NCBI RefSeq assembly: GCF_003013395.1
Contig: NZ_PXZM01000037.1
Location: 1 to 41,375, forward strand
DNA length: 41,375 nt
Direction of reading: 5' to 3'
Origin: Brevibacillus fortis
GTDB lineage: Bacteria; Bacillota; Bacilli; Brevibacillales; Brevibacillaceae
Shown piece by piece: positions 1 through 8,550 of this stretch (its first letter is position 1; every line of letters begins with the position of its first letter). Under the pieces are notes generated by a model. The model did not search any database and was not told the DNA's origin. It worked only from the letters and a program-made list of their open reading frames with translations. The position numbers and the translations under genes are program-made.

Positions 1-27
1 GTATTCAGTTTTGAAGGAATGAGGCGA

Positions 28-79
28 AAAGCTGTATTCCCGATTACTTGTAAAAGTAATGGAGAATGCAGCTTTTTTT
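28..79 (+). terminator. Intrinsic terminator of an upstream transcript
   Basis: AAAGCTG with ATTC (from 28) pairs with GAAT and CAGCTTT (64-75), and an inner ATTACT/AGTAAT stem lies at 43-60. The hairpin runs straight into seven or more T residues. It ends whatever operon lies to the left of the window; the bases before it (1-20) resemble rRNA-operon flank sequence. Confidence 0.75.
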
Positions 80-96
80 GTTGTGTAATAGGTGTG

Positions 97-125
97 ACCG
101 TGCTGAACGAATGCACGGTTTTTTG
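97..125 (+). terminator. Second intrinsic terminator, in tandem
   Basis: ACCGTGC (97-103) pairs perfectly with GCACGGT (113-119) around a 9-nt loop, followed by a run of T. Together with the hairpin at 28-79 it insulates the Tad locus from upstream transcription. Confidence 0.75.
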
Positions 126-185
126 TTTTCTTTTTTTGTCCCTCTATTTTCCCCTAGGCTAGAAACAATGGAGAGGAGGGGGAGA

Positions 186-914
186 ATGTCTATACATCCA
201 CTACGACTATTGGCTATATTGCTTTTTGCTACATGTATAGGTGTAGCGACCTACATCATTTTGAAGCCGCATCAAGTGACCTATATACAATTGCGATCAA
301 CAGTGGAAAAAGAAAGTGGCCAATTACTTGAAGCGAGGGATATGGAGCCATTAACACTAAGACTGGGAGGGATCTTTCAACAACCTATTGCCCCAATTCC
401 AGGTTTGATTCCATGGGAAGAAGGACAGAGTCTTGTCGGTTTAGCATTCAACCGTCAAGTGAAGGGAGGCCGACCGTTATTGCAAAGTGATTTGGAGCAA
501 AAAAGCAAGGCGCAAGGCAGCGGAGTGCTATCAGAAAAAATGACAGGTATGAGCATTCCCGTAGACAATGTAGCAGGAGTTTCACCGCATGTATCAAGCG
601 GAGAAAGGGTGCATGTCTATGCTTCCTTTGAAGATGAGTCAGGAGCACATTCTGGACTCCTATTGCAAAACATGCCGATCATAGGCGTTCAACGCGAAAT
701 GGAAGGTGATCATCCCAATCTGGTAGCTGTTACTCTCTCCCTGACAAGTGATGAGGCTGTTCTGCTAACACATGCACTTCATTATGGAAAAATCAGATTA
801 GGCTTGGCGGCAGTGAAGGATGGGGGAAATCCGGGAATAGGTGATGCAAAATTCGCTGCAGAGTTAATGAGAACGAAAACACGTTGGGGTATTCAAAAGG
901 AGGAGCATGAGTGA
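186..914 (+). CDS. cpaB: CpaB/RcpC-like SAF-domain pilus assembly protein (Tad locus 1)
   Basis: This protein of 242 residues has one N-terminal membrane helix (about residues 7-25) and an extracytoplasmic part with an SAF-like segment, then a region resembling the RcpC/CpaB fold (about residues 120-220, including an SGERVHVYASF stretch). CpaB-family proteins work outside the membrane in Flp/Tad pilus assembly. I chose ATG 186 because a GGAGGGGGAG ribosome site lies directly before it; a longer open frame from 66 would run through a terminator. Its stop overlaps the next gene's GTG, and it opens a gene order typical of tad loci. The family call rests on architecture and context rather than a strong motif. 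Confidence 0.75.
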   Translation: MSIHPLRLLAILLFATCIGVATYIILKPHQVTYIQLRSTVEKESGQLLEARDMEPLTLRLGGIFQQPIAPIPGLIPWEEGQSLVGLAFNRQVKGGRPLLQSDLEQKSKAQGSGVLSEKMTGMSIPVDNVAGVSPHVSSGERVHVYASFEDESGAHSGLLLQNMPIIGVQREMEGDHPNLVAVTLSLTSDEAVLLTHALHYGKIRLGLAAVKDGGNPGIGDAKFAAELMRTKTRWGIQKEEHE

Positions 915-2314
915 AAAGGCGTTTGCTCATAGTAGATGATGATCGAGATTCAGTTCGCTTGTTAACGGCTCAACTTATAAACAGCAAATGGATAGAAGTG
1001 TGCGGGGAAGCACTTGGAGTGGAAGAAGCATGGGAAAAGTTACAGGCAAACCAACCGCATTTGGTGTTGCTGGGTGGTATAAAGGGAACGGAAAGAGGTG
1101 TGTTGTGTCAGCAATTTCGGTTAGCCTTTCCTCATCTTTCATTTATTGCTGCTTGCTCAAGCAATGAACTGATGTGGGAGCCATTTTTCCGGAACTTAGG
1201 CTTATGGGTTATTGCCAAGCCCATTGAACCAGGGCAAATTGAAGCGTTAGCCATGATGATACAGCCTCAAGGTATGGTAGCAGAAGCCGCGCCACAACAA
1301 CACCAGTACGTAATCCAGGAACAAACCAGAGGCTATCCGAGCCAGCCGCCCTCATACTCCGAGCCGATCACAGATAGACCAGTTCCTGAATTGACTCGTC
1401 CCAAGCAGCTTATTACTGTTTACGGTCCAAAAGGTGGCGTAGGAAAAACATTTATTTCTCGTGAGCTAGCTATTTTCTTTTCCATGCAAAAAAGCGAGGG
1501 TCTCCCATTGCGGGTAATTGCTGTTGACTTCAATCTTGATCTCGGTACATTTGCGACTACCTTGAATCTTCCTCGTACCCCTAATCTTTTTACGTGGGTA
1601 AAGGATCTTGATGCTCAGTTGCATTCGTTTATTCAGAGTCAAGGAAAAGACCCGTATTCCATAAGCAACGAGGAATGGCAGGAATACGCACAAGCCTTGC
1701 CGTTATCTCCGCAACAAATCGAGAAATATATTGTTTCTCATCCTGATACGGGATTGCATGTACTTACCTCTCCCCGTGATATTCGGCAAAGCTTTGAAAT
1801 CCGTGACTATCATTTATATCTGATTCTCGAAACGTTAAAACAAAGCAACTACGACGTCATTCTCATAGATACGGCACCTGATACAACAGATGCAACGATT
1901 CAAGCTCTGTTTTTTGCAGAACATGTTGTGATGGTGGGAAATCCGGTGGTAGACTCCATTGAAAATATTCAACGATTGCTAAAACTGTTGAGAGAAGCAG
2001 AGTACCCTGAAGAACGCATTCAAATTTGCATGAATCGTTTGCAGCGGAAAGAAATGTTTACCTTAGATGAAATTCGCGCCTACTTCCAACTTCACCCTAG
2101 CAAAAAAATCTTCTCGATACCTGACGATGTGGAAGTAAAAAAATCGATTAACACAGGAACGCCGGTCATGCTCCAGTCAGGAAGAATTCCGGCCAAGGAA
2201 GCCATTGAGACACTAGGAAAAGCACTGTTTCCCGTAGACGGGGAGCAAGTGAAGGCTACTGGAAAAGAGAAACTAAAAGAGAAAGCATCTCTCTTTAAGT
2301 GGTTATGGGGATGA
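911..2314 (+). CDS. cpaE: CpaE/TadZ-type ATPase with degenerate receiver domain
   Basis: This 467-residue protein has two parts. Residues 1-115 form a response-regulator-like receiver with the acidic pair near residues 9-11 and the conserved IAKP lysine near 103. The phospho-acceptor aspartate expected after beta-3 is replaced (LVLLGG, about 52-56), so it is probably not phosphorylated. After a Pro/Gln-rich linker (120-165) comes a ParA/MinD-like ATPase with an intact deviant Walker A motif (GPKGGVGKT, 172-180) and a LIDTAPDTTD switch motif. TadZ/CpaE proteins place the Tad machinery at specific cell sites. It overlaps cpaB by 4 nt and starts with GTG, so translation is probably coupled. Confidence 0.85.
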   Translation: MKRRLLIVDDDRDSVRLLTAQLINSKWIEVCGEALGVEEAWEKLQANQPHLVLLGGIKGTERGVLCQQFRLAFPHLSFIAACSSNELMWEPFFRNLGLWVIAKPIEPGQIEALAMMIQPQGMVAEAAPQQHQYVIQEQTRGYPSQPPSYSEPITDRPVPELTRPKQLITVYGPKGGVGKTFISRELAIFFSMQKSEGLPLRVIAVDFNLDLGTFATTLNLPRTPNLFTWVKDLDAQLHSFIQSQGKDPYSISNEEWQEYAQALPLSPQQIEKYIVSHPDTGLHVLTSPRDIRQSFEIRDYHLYLILETLKQSNYDVILIDTAPDTTDATIQALFFAEHVVMVGNPVVDSIENIQRLLKLLREAEYPEERIQICMNRLQRKEMFTLDEIRAYFQLHPSKKIFSIPDDVEVKKSINTGTPVMLQSGRIPAKEAIETLGKALFPVDGEQVKATGKEKLKEKASLFKWLWG

Positions 2315-2325
2315 GGGAGGGTGTC

Positions 2326-3813
2326 ATGTTCGATAAAAAACAGTTACTCGGCATTTCTAATCAAGTCCGCACAGCGCAAGAATTACGATCAGCAGGGAGG
2401 GGAATGGCGGGAGTTCCTTCGACGCTTCAAGAACAAATGCAAGCTCCAGATCATGAAAGGACGAATGAAAAATGGGTCGGGACAGATCGAGAAACATCAA
2501 TTCGTACCCAGATTGTTGAGAAATACGGAAAACGATTATGGGAAGAAAAGCATTCCGCACTCTTTTTAGATGAGCTGACGACAGATATTCGAATGCTGCT
2601 GGAGTCGCAAACCACACTGACATCCATACAAATGGAAGCAGAAGTAAAACGACTGCTGCATTCTTTGACGGGTTGGGGGCCATTAGACGCTTTATTAGAG
2701 GATAACGACATCACGGAGATTCTTTTTCATCGCTATAACTATCTCGTTATTGAAAGAAAAAGTACTGGTCGTCTTGAATCGCCGGACATTGCTGTTTTTC
2801 GAGATGAGGAAGAGCTGCTGCGCTTATTGGAACAAATTGCAGCGACAATGGGGCGTGAGTTTAATGAAACAAAAGCAGAGTTGCATACACAGCTACCAGA
2901 CGGTTCCCGGGTTGCTGCTACGCATCGCTCTATTTCTCCCGATGGTCATATGCTCACGATCAGAAAACACCGTGAGCTACTCAGCGAGTCCAACTACTTG
3001 CGGTATGGTTCCATTTGCGAGCCGATGCTTCTCTTTTTAAACAGAGCAGTCCGTTTATCTCGTGCATCTGGCATTGTCACTGGAGGAACAGGCTCAGGCA
3101 AGACACACATGCTCAATCTTATTTCCCAGTATGTTCCTGATTATTTAAGTATTATTACGATCGAGGACGTTTTGGAGATGAAGCTTCAGCATCCTTTTGT
3201 GCGCAGATTTTTAGCGAAACCTGCAAATTACGAGGGGAGGGGTGGGTTTTCGATCAAGGATTGTGTTCGTTTGTCCTTGAGAAAAAGGCCGGATGTCATT
3301 ATGGTCGGTGAGACACGAGGTGGAGAAATCGTAGATATGCTTTGGGCGATGAATACGGACCATCCTGGTAGCTGGAGCACAGCGCATGCAAACTCACCGC
3401 GAGCTTTGGTCGATTCAACATTGCCCATTTTATTTGGAAAAGCAGATGAAGGGTATAGTGCTGAGGAGCGCAATTTAATGATCGGTTCAGCACTGGATCT
3501 GATTGTTCAAGTAAAACGTTTTGAAGAAGATGGCAGTCGTAAGGTGGTCGCGATAACGGAGGTAGTGGGGACGGGTCAATCGCATGAAGAATGGATAAAA
3601 CGAGCTTGCAACATTAAACAGGTTCTCCCTGATCGGGTGTATTTGCAGGATATTTACGTGTACGAAGCAACAGGGGTGGAGAATGGGAGAGTAAAGGGTC
3701 ACTTCAAATGGACAGGCTATCGCCCGGAGCGACTTATTAAGCGATGGCTAGAGAAAGGACTGTCGCGAGAGGAGATTGAGCAAGTCTTTTTTACCACACC
3801 AATACCGCTGTAA
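2326..3813 (+). CDS. tadA: TadA/CpaF secretion ATPase
   Basis: This 495-residue member of the type II/IV secretion ATPase family drives filament assembly on the inner face of the membrane. Walker A is GGTGSGKT (253-260) and Walker B is PDVIMVGETRGGE (322-334). The histidine box WSTAHANSPR follows, as in CpaF proteins. The N-terminal ~80 residues are variable. ATG 2326 is preferred over upstream in-frame starts from 2299 because GAGGGAGGG lies 5-9 nt before it and those upstream starts overlap the end of cpaE. It lies between cpaE and tadB in standard tad order. The assignment is firm; TadA and CpaF are names for the same family. Confidence 0.92.
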   Translation: MFDKKQLLGISNQVRTAQELRSAGRGMAGVPSTLQEQMQAPDHERTNEKWVGTDRETSIRTQIVEKYGKRLWEEKHSALFLDELTTDIRMLLESQTTLTSIQMEAEVKRLLHSLTGWGPLDALLEDNDITEILFHRYNYLVIERKSTGRLESPDIAVFRDEEELLRLLEQIAATMGREFNETKAELHTQLPDGSRVAATHRSISPDGHMLTIRKHRELLSESNYLRYGSICEPMLLFLNRAVRLSRASGIVTGGTGSGKTHMLNLISQYVPDYLSIITIEDVLEMKLQHPFVRRFLAKPANYEGRGGFSIKDCVRLSLRKRPDVIMVGETRGGEIVDMLWAMNTDHPGSWSTAHANSPRALVDSTLPILFGKADEGYSAEERNLMIGSALDLIVQVKRFEEDGSRKVVAITEVVGTGQSHEEWIKRACNIKQVLPDRVYLQDIYVYEATGVENGRVKGHFKWTGYRPERLIKRWLEKGLSREEIEQVFFTTPIPL

Positions 3814-3833
3814 CCGCTATAGGAGGGGAAAGC

Positions 3834-4730
3834 ATGGACATTAGCTTACCTGTTGCGATAGGGATGGGGATGGCCATCACGTTACTGATCATGCCCAACA
3901 AATTGTATATGCGAGAGCCGCCGGGGAAGCACGAGATCGTAGAAGTGCTGCAACAGGACAGAAAAACAATTTGGAAGCAGTTTGAGGAGAGGTTGGCGAA
4001 ATCACGCTCAGGATGGGGGGTAAACCAGTATGTGACCCTCTCTTTTTTATTGGGGATCGCGTCCTTTGGTGTGAGTAGTCAGATCTTGCAGTCTTGGTGG
4101 ATGGCATTACCTGCTTTGCTGGCAGGGATTATGTTTACTGAACGGTTGGTTAGTGTATGGGGGGCTCGTCGTAAGGACGATTTCGAAGCAGGCAATGTAA
4201 AAGCGATTCGTCTCATGGCCAGTTCTTTACGTACTTCTCCATCGTATTTGCATGCGTTTGAACAGGTAGCAGCCAGTCCATTTTTATCTGAAATCGTATT
4301 AGAGGAATACAGGCGTGTTGTAGAGCTATTGCGGGCACAAGTCCCATTAGAGCACGTAATGAATCGGTTTTTTGAACGTACAGGATCTGCTGATGTCAAA
4401 TATTTAGCGACCATTGTTCACATTCAACGTGAAATGGGGGGAGATATGGCCAAAACGCTCGATTTGGCTTCCTCCTCAATATTGCGGCGCCGACAGTCGC
4501 TCCGTAGACAAAAAGCAGCTATGGCTCAGATCGTGGCACAAGTGAATTTACTAAGTGTCATGCCGTTTGTTTTTGTCACTGCTTTGTACGTCAACAATCC
4601 GAATCATTTCGATCCACTAACGGCCACAATGGGGGGACGGCTGCTTATTTTGGGAAGCTTGGCTTCTATTTTGATTGGGGGAGAAGCAATTCGTTATGTT
4701 GCGCATAAAAGCATAAGCAGGGGAGCATAG
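3834..4730 (+). CDS. tadB: TadB-like inner-membrane platform protein
   Basis: This 298-residue GspF/T2SF-domain membrane protein has hydrophobic segments near residues 5-20, 68-104, 240-255 and 265-285. The cytoplasmic helical bundle carries the family-like stretch HIQREMGGDMAKTLDLASS (about 197-215). TadB and TadC together form the membrane platform that the TadA ATPase acts upon. An AGGAGGGGAAAGC ribosome site precedes the ATG. It sits between tadA and tadC. Ordinary for the family in length and architecture. Confidence 0.85.
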   Translation: MDISLPVAIGMGMAITLLIMPNKLYMREPPGKHEIVEVLQQDRKTIWKQFEERLAKSRSGWGVNQYVTLSFLLGIASFGVSSQILQSWWMALPALLAGIMFTERLVSVWGARRKDDFEAGNVKAIRLMASSLRTSPSYLHAFEQVAASPFLSEIVLEEYRRVVELLRAQVPLEHVMNRFFERTGSADVKYLATIVHIQREMGGDMAKTLDLASSSILRRRQSLRRQKAAMAQIVAQVNLLSVMPFVFVTALYVNNPNHFDPLTATMGGRLLILGSLASILIGGEAIRYVAHKSISRGA

Positions 4731-4741
4731 GAGAGGATGCA

Positions 4742-5653
4742 ATGTTCGTTCTTGTTATTAGTATATGGGTGGGTTTTGCTATATTTTTGTACGGCTTACC
4801 GTCTTGTGTGAGTAAGGGAGAACCATTCTCCGCCACACTTTTGGGCAGGATTGATTCCGAGAAACAAGCCAAGCTTGAGCAATCGTTTCACCCAGGGAGA
4901 AAAAAGTGGACACTGGTTCGAAGCTTGGAGAAAAACCAGGCGCTACAGCACTTCTACAAATGGACGGGTATTGATAAGAAAAAAATAGAGGAAACATTGG
5001 CGCGTCTTGGGATCGATATAAGCCTGACAGAGATTGTTTTGTTTCGGCTCATCAGTATGTGTTTCATTGTTTCATCACTATTTTCATTGTCAGTTAGCAT
5101 GGTTAACGGTGAAAAAATCGGTATGGCGAATGGGCTTCCCTTAGCGTTTAGCTTATTTTTGTATTTGTTGCCGAACATGCTGCTAGATTGGGCGGACAAG
5201 CGAGCAAAAGCTGAAATTCGAGAGCAGGTCCCTATTTTTTTCAGCATTGTGCAATCGCTGGTGGAAGCAGGTATGCCATTGCAGCAGGCTATTAAGCAAA
5301 CAGCGAGACGCTTTGATACCAGACTTGGCAGAGAGCTTGAGAGCTTAGAAATAGGAGAAAAAAGGCATGGGAACTGGAGAAAGGCGCTTGAAGAACTGGC
5401 CTTTCGGTGGGAGGTAGATTCGTTGACTACCATCGCGTTGGAGATGAACGAGGCGATGAAAAAAGGGGTTAGCATATCACAAATGTTGTCTGTCCAAGTA
5501 GAGGAGCAAGTGAGACAACAAGAAGACGAGGCCGCTACCCATATGAATCGGTTAAATATCAGGTTATTGCCTTTTGTCATTTTGTTAATGGGACTGCCGT
5601 TATTGTTCTTGGTAATGGGTCCTGCATTTATCGGCATCGGAGAAAGCTTGTAG
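4742..5653 (+). CDS. tadC: TadC-like inner-membrane platform protein
   Basis: This 303-residue T2SF-domain protein is the second half of the Tad platform. There are membrane segments at the extreme N-terminus, at about 95-140 (paired) and at the C-terminus (about 275-300). The central soluble helical region contains VEAGMPLQQAIKQTARRF and a later MKKGVSISQMLSVQVEEQ stretch typical of TadC. An AGGAGAGGATG ribosome site overlaps the gap to tadB (11 nt). The pilin gene follows after about 95 nt, a spacing that may allow its separate expression. Confidence 0.85.
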   Translation: MFVLVISIWVGFAIFLYGLPSCVSKGEPFSATLLGRIDSEKQAKLEQSFHPGRKKWTLVRSLEKNQALQHFYKWTGIDKKKIEETLARLGIDISLTEIVLFRLISMCFIVSSLFSLSVSMVNGEKIGMANGLPLAFSLFLYLLPNMLLDWADKRAKAEIREQVPIFFSIVQSLVEAGMPLQQAIKQTARRFDTRLGRELESLEIGEKRHGNWRKALEELAFRWEVDSLTTIALEMNEAMKKGVSISQMLSVQVEEQVRQQEDEAATHMNRLNIRLLPFVILLMGLPLLFLVMGPAFIGIGESL

Positions 5654-5749
5654 AAAATCAAAAACTAGCGAATGTAAATATTTTTGCGAGAGGCACTGTC
5701 TTTTGGCAGAGTGAAAATAGAACCAAAATCTCAATGAGGAGTGAATGGG

Positions 5750-5926
5750 ATGGGAGCTATCGCAGATTACGTCAAGCGTTTTTGGTATGAGGAGGACGGT
5801 GTTACGATCGTGGAAATGGTCATTATCATTGCCGTCATCTTGATTGTGCTTATTCCGACACTGACACAACTAGGCACTGCCGAGGATGAGAAGCTGAAGG
5901 AACTGCAAGAAAAAATAAGCAAATGA
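5750..5926 (+). CDS. flp: Flp-type (type IVb) pilin
   Basis: This 58-residue prepilin matches the short Flp class. The leader ends in EEDG, with a predicted cleavage after Gly17. The mature protein begins VTIVE, giving glutamate at position +5, followed by a roughly 20-residue hydrophobic helix (22-42) and a charged tail rich in Lys and Glu. ATG 5750 is chosen because TGAGGA lies about 9 nt upstream; an in-frame GTG at 5741 abuts that site. The stop overlaps the start of the prepilin peptidase (ATGA). It is the only recognisable canonical pilin in the window and probably the main filament subunit of Tad locus 1. Confidence 0.85.
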   Translation: MGAIADYVKRFWYEEDGVTIVEMVIIIAVILIVLIPTLTQLGTAEDEKLKELQEKISK

Positions 5927-6420
5927 CAAACGTTGTCTTGCTTGGTGTGTTAGGAGCGGCAGCGTGGATGGATTGGAGACAAAGGAAAATACCGAATACT
6001 CTTGTTTTTCCAGCGATAGCTGTCGGCTTATGGTCTCAGTGGGAAGGTGAGTTATTAGGTGGAGCATTGTTAGGTGTGGCAGGAGCCTTTTTGTTGACAG
6101 TTGGTCCCGTCATCTTAAAAGGGATGGGGATGGGGGATCAAAAGCTACTGATGGCTGTTGGTGCTTGGACGAGCTGGAGTGTGGTGTATTCTTTGTTTTT
6201 ACATTCCATTGTTTTGTGTCTGATTGTTATGGTGTTCTATCCGCAAAATTGGGCTCGACTACGCAACAATTTTCAAATCATAGCAGCCGGATGGACGGCT
6301 CATCGACAAGTATGGCTTCCAGGCAGGGAAAGAACAGCCTTTTCATTCCCCTACGCGGTATATTTGCTGGGTGCTTTTGTGTTCCAATCCGTACGTGATG
6401 TCATCGGAGTAAGCGGATGA
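5923..6420 (+). CDS. tadV: Prepilin peptidase, TadV/CpaA type (A24 family)
   Basis: This 165-residue polytopic aspartyl protease is short, as in TadV/CpaA proteins, which lack the N-methyltransferase half of PilD. Both catalytic aspartates are visible: Asp17 in MDWRQRKIPN and Asp72 in the GMGMGDQK motif. Several hydrophobic helices surround them. It should cleave the Flp leader and the TadE-like pseudopilins. The 4-nt overlap with flp and with the following tadE gene suggests tight coupling. It is the only prepilin peptidase seen here, so locus 2 would depend on it or need none. Confidence 0.9.
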   Translation: MTNVVLLGVLGAAAWMDWRQRKIPNTLVFPAIAVGLWSQWEGELLGGALLGVAGAFLLTVGPVILKGMGMGDQKLLMAVGAWTSWSVVYSLFLHSIVLCLIVMVFYPQNWARLRNNFQIIAAGWTAHRQVWLPGRERTAFSFPYAVYLLGAFVFQSVRDVIGVSG

Positions 6421-6848
6421 TCACACGAATGGGACGCGTGTTACGTACGAGGGTGAAAGATGAGCGAGGTAGCCAAATGATTGAGTTTATTTTGGTGTTT
6501 CCTTTAGTTTGGATCCTGATCGTATTCTCCTTTGACCAATTCAGCATGATGTACAACAAGCAAAAGGCATTGGCGGCCGCGTATGAGGCAGGGAGAATTG
6601 CTGCAGTGCAGCCCAATTTCGGTTTGGCCAAATTTCATGCGAAAGAGCGAGGCATATCGGAGTTAGCGCAAGGTATCGGAGTCCTTCACAAAGATGTGCA
6701 GCTGGAGCTTGATGGGAACGGATGGAGAAAAGGCAGTCATGTAAAAGCTGAAGCAACAGTTTCATTTCAGCTTCTCTCTACGGGGGAATTATACGAGATA
6801 AGCGAAAGCTATCACATGATGGTTGAAAATGCGGAGGAGAAGCAATGA
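6417..6848 (+). CDS. tadE: TadE-like pseudopilin
   Basis: This 143-residue protein has the TadE layout: a short basic leader ending DERG, a cleavage-type site at Gly18 followed by SQMIE (glutamate at +5, residue 23), and a hydrophobic helix (about 22-42). A small extracytoplasmic domain follows, beginning QKALAAAYEAGRIAA. TadE proteins are minor pseudopilins processed by TadV. The start overlaps tadV by 4 nt and the stop overlaps the next gene. Confidence 0.85.
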   Translation: MITRMGRVLRTRVKDERGSQMIEFILVFPLVWILIVFSFDQFSMMYNKQKALAAAYEAGRIAAVQPNFGLAKFHAKERGISELAQGIGVLHKDVQLELDGNGWRKGSHVKAEATVSFQLLSTGELYEISESYHMMVENAEEKQ

Positions 6849-7354
6849 ATGATCTGTTGCACCATTTTTTGATTCGAGTGAAGGAAGAGCGCGGGGCAAC
6901 AATGATGACTGTGCTCTTCTATCTCTTCTGCTTGGGCAGCCTGCTCTCTATCCTGTTATTTTTGGAGCAGACAGATTATCTAAAAATGAAGATGCAACAT
7001 ACAGCAGATCTGATTACCAAAGGAGCACGTGCGGCTGGAAAATGGGAGTATGTGGATTCAAACGGTGATAAGCAAATCAGATTGTTTGCGACAACGGAAG
7101 AAGCTGATCGACGTGATGCAGATATCATTCGTGGGGCACGTGAAGAAGCGGGGATTCTTTGGAGATTAAACAGGCCGAATCTAGAGGGGACAAGTGATGA
7201 GGTCTCTGTCATTCACCAAAAAGATGAACGGCCTTATTTGTACTTGCAAGGAATCTATCATTTAGAAGTAAAGGTTGAAAAGAATATACCTGTATTTTGG
7301 GATGAGCTTTTCGTAAAGATGAACAGAGTCTCCCAGTCTGGAGTCTATGAATAA
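6845..7354 (+). CDS. Second TadE/TadG-like pseudopilin lacking Glu+5
   Basis: This 169-residue protein resembles TadE in layout: a leader ending EERG (Gly17), a hydrophobic helix (about 20-40) and a small extracytoplasmic domain. The residue at +5 after the putative cleavage site is threonine (ATMMT) rather than the usual glutamate. It may therefore be a tip or minor subunit that does not insert by the E5 salt bridge, or it may not be cleaved. It overlaps tadE by 4 nt and is the last gene of locus 1. I see no terminator in the 90 nt after it, so read-through into locus 2 is possible. Confidence 0.7.
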   Translation: MNDLLHHFLIRVKEERGATMMTVLFYLFCLGSLLSILLFLEQTDYLKMKMQHTADLITKGARAAGKWEYVDSNGDKQIRLFATTEEADRRDADIIRGAREEAGILWRLNRPNLEGTSDEVSVIHQKDERPYLYLQGIYHLEVKVEKNIPVFWDELFVKMNRVSQSGVYE

Positions 7355-7444
7355 AGTCACAATTTTGAACAGAGGTAGTGTTATTTTTGTCCTAATCCCA
7401 CGTGGTAATTTAGTATTATATTCCAAAAATGGGGATAGGAGTGA

Positions 7445-8068
7445 ATGACAGTGCCCTCAAAAATAGTCGATCGGTACAAACGAATTCTTAACGGAGAGCA
7501 AAAGCGTTTTTCTCCGTATGAGTTCGAAGATGTGCAGTACCGTAAGCAAAAAGTCCAATTAGTTGTTAGATATGCGATTGAGAATGTAAAAAGATGGACG
7601 CCAGAGCAGGCGCGACGTGACTTGAGCTTCCAAGATATCAAAGAACTGAAGCTGCATTTGGTGAGAGAATTTATTGAGCCGCCCATCGAGGCAAAGGCTG
7701 AGGATGTGTATTATTTCGTTGAATTTGCTTATCCGTATTTACCTCGACTTTCAGAAGAACAACGAGTGCTATGGGTTTACCAAGAAGTGCTTTCAGGCAT
7801 AAGACGCCATTTTCCCCCAGCTTATTTTCAGAGCATAAAGGGTGAGGAACGGGCAAAGATATGCGTCGATTATATGTGCAAGCATCTACTAAAGCTGGCA
7901 GATTTGCGTCAACTGCCAAGTATCTTCAGCAAAACAGAGAGAGCATACACGCTCCTGAAAACATATAAACTCAAAATTCTCGTCGACACGCTCTACTTTT
8001 CACCGTTTGATATGGTCACTGAAATGTATCCCGAACTTAGTGATCCCTCTTATTGGGAGGAAATATAA
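7445..8068 (+). CDS. Unrecognised protein with two tandem sequence repeats
   Basis: This 207-residue soluble protein consists of two diverged copies of a unit of about 90 residues. Copy 1 covers about 8-100 and copy 2 about 109-199. Both show a Tyr-x3-Leu-x-Gly start, a Phe-x-Pro-x2-Phe motif (residues 22-27 and 123-128), a Lys/Arg-rich turn, then a helix with a Tyr (YAIENVKRW and YMCKHLLKL), and a YP-x-L ending. This resembles the pattern I remember for DUF4046-type proteins, but I could not verify that. There is no membrane segment or signal peptide. It starts with a ribosome site (GGATAGGAG) 90 nt after Tad locus 1 and precedes two further unknown genes and the pseudo-ATPases. Function unknown. 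Confidence 0.7.
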   Translation: MTVPSKIVDRYKRILNGEQKRFSPYEFEDVQYRKQKVQLVVRYAIENVKRWTPEQARRDLSFQDIKELKLHLVREFIEPPIEAKAEDVYYFVEFAYPYLPRLSEEQRVLWVYQEVLSGIRRHFPPAYFQSIKGEERAKICVDYMCKHLLKLADLRQLPSIFSKTERAYTLLKTYKLKILVDTLYFSPFDMVTEMYPELSDPSYWEEI

Positions 8069-8176
8069 AAATATTTGCACAACCCTGCTGTCTTTTTTTA
8101 CGGTAGAGATAGTTTCATTGGCTTATAAGCAGATGAAACGGCCGTACTCTACAGGTGAGAGAAGGAGGCGTTGCGT

Positions 8177-8455
8177 ATGGCAACAGTAGAAGCTCACCAG
8201 AAATGCTCTGCATCCGTGGAGCAGCTTCTAGGGCGAAAAGTACGCTACCAGAAGCACAAACCCGGCAGGTATCTTTCAGTGGAAAGAGTTCCGCAGGGAG
8301 CGTTCCAGATCGAATCCGTACATCGATTTGGAGACAGAGTAGTACTCAATGACGGGCTGATTGTAATGGAGAATGCTCCAACCGTCATGGAGCGCGGGGG
8401 AAGGATTGCTCTTCTTTTCGCGACCGGAGAAGAACTTTACTTTGTAACTGAGTAG
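8177..8455 (+). CDS. Unrecognised small soluble protein
   Basis: This 92-residue protein has no membrane segment and a pattern of alternating hydrophobic residues suggesting beta structure (QIESVHRFGDRVVLNDGLIVMEN, then RIALLFATGEELYFVTE, each given here only to show the alternation). ATG 8177 is chosen because GGAGG lies 8 nt before it; an in-frame TTG at 8171 is too close. It stands between two other genes of unknown function with gaps of about 110 and 150 nt, so it may be separately transcribed. I do not recognise the family. Confidence 0.6.
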   Translation: MATVEAHQKCSASVEQLLGRKVRYQKHKPGRYLSVERVPQGAFQIESVHRFGDRVVLNDGLIVMENAPTVMERGGRIALLFATGEELYFVTE

Positions 8456-8466
8456 GTTCTCTTAAT

Positions 8467-8550
8467 CGCCTTACACGGGTGCGTGTGAGGCGACCCATAA
8501 AGTGAAATGCCTGGTTTATCAGGCTAAATAAGATTCGACGAGTCGCGAAT
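8467..8550 (+). other. Three consecutive small hairpins in the intergenic leader
   Basis: The 148-nt gap before the next gene contains three stems in a row. The first is CGCCTTACAC/GTGTGAGGCG (8467-8492, 10 pairs with one G-T). The second is GCCTG/CAGGC (8509-8524). The third is ATTCG/CGAAT (8533-8550). None is followed by a T run, so simple termination is unlikely. They could be a structured mRNA leader or processing sites. Confidence 0.4.

Noticed and set aside
7398..7405. Perfect 8-nt palindrome CCACGTGG upstream of the repeat protein
   Set aside because: Too short and occurs by chance; no neighbouring copies.
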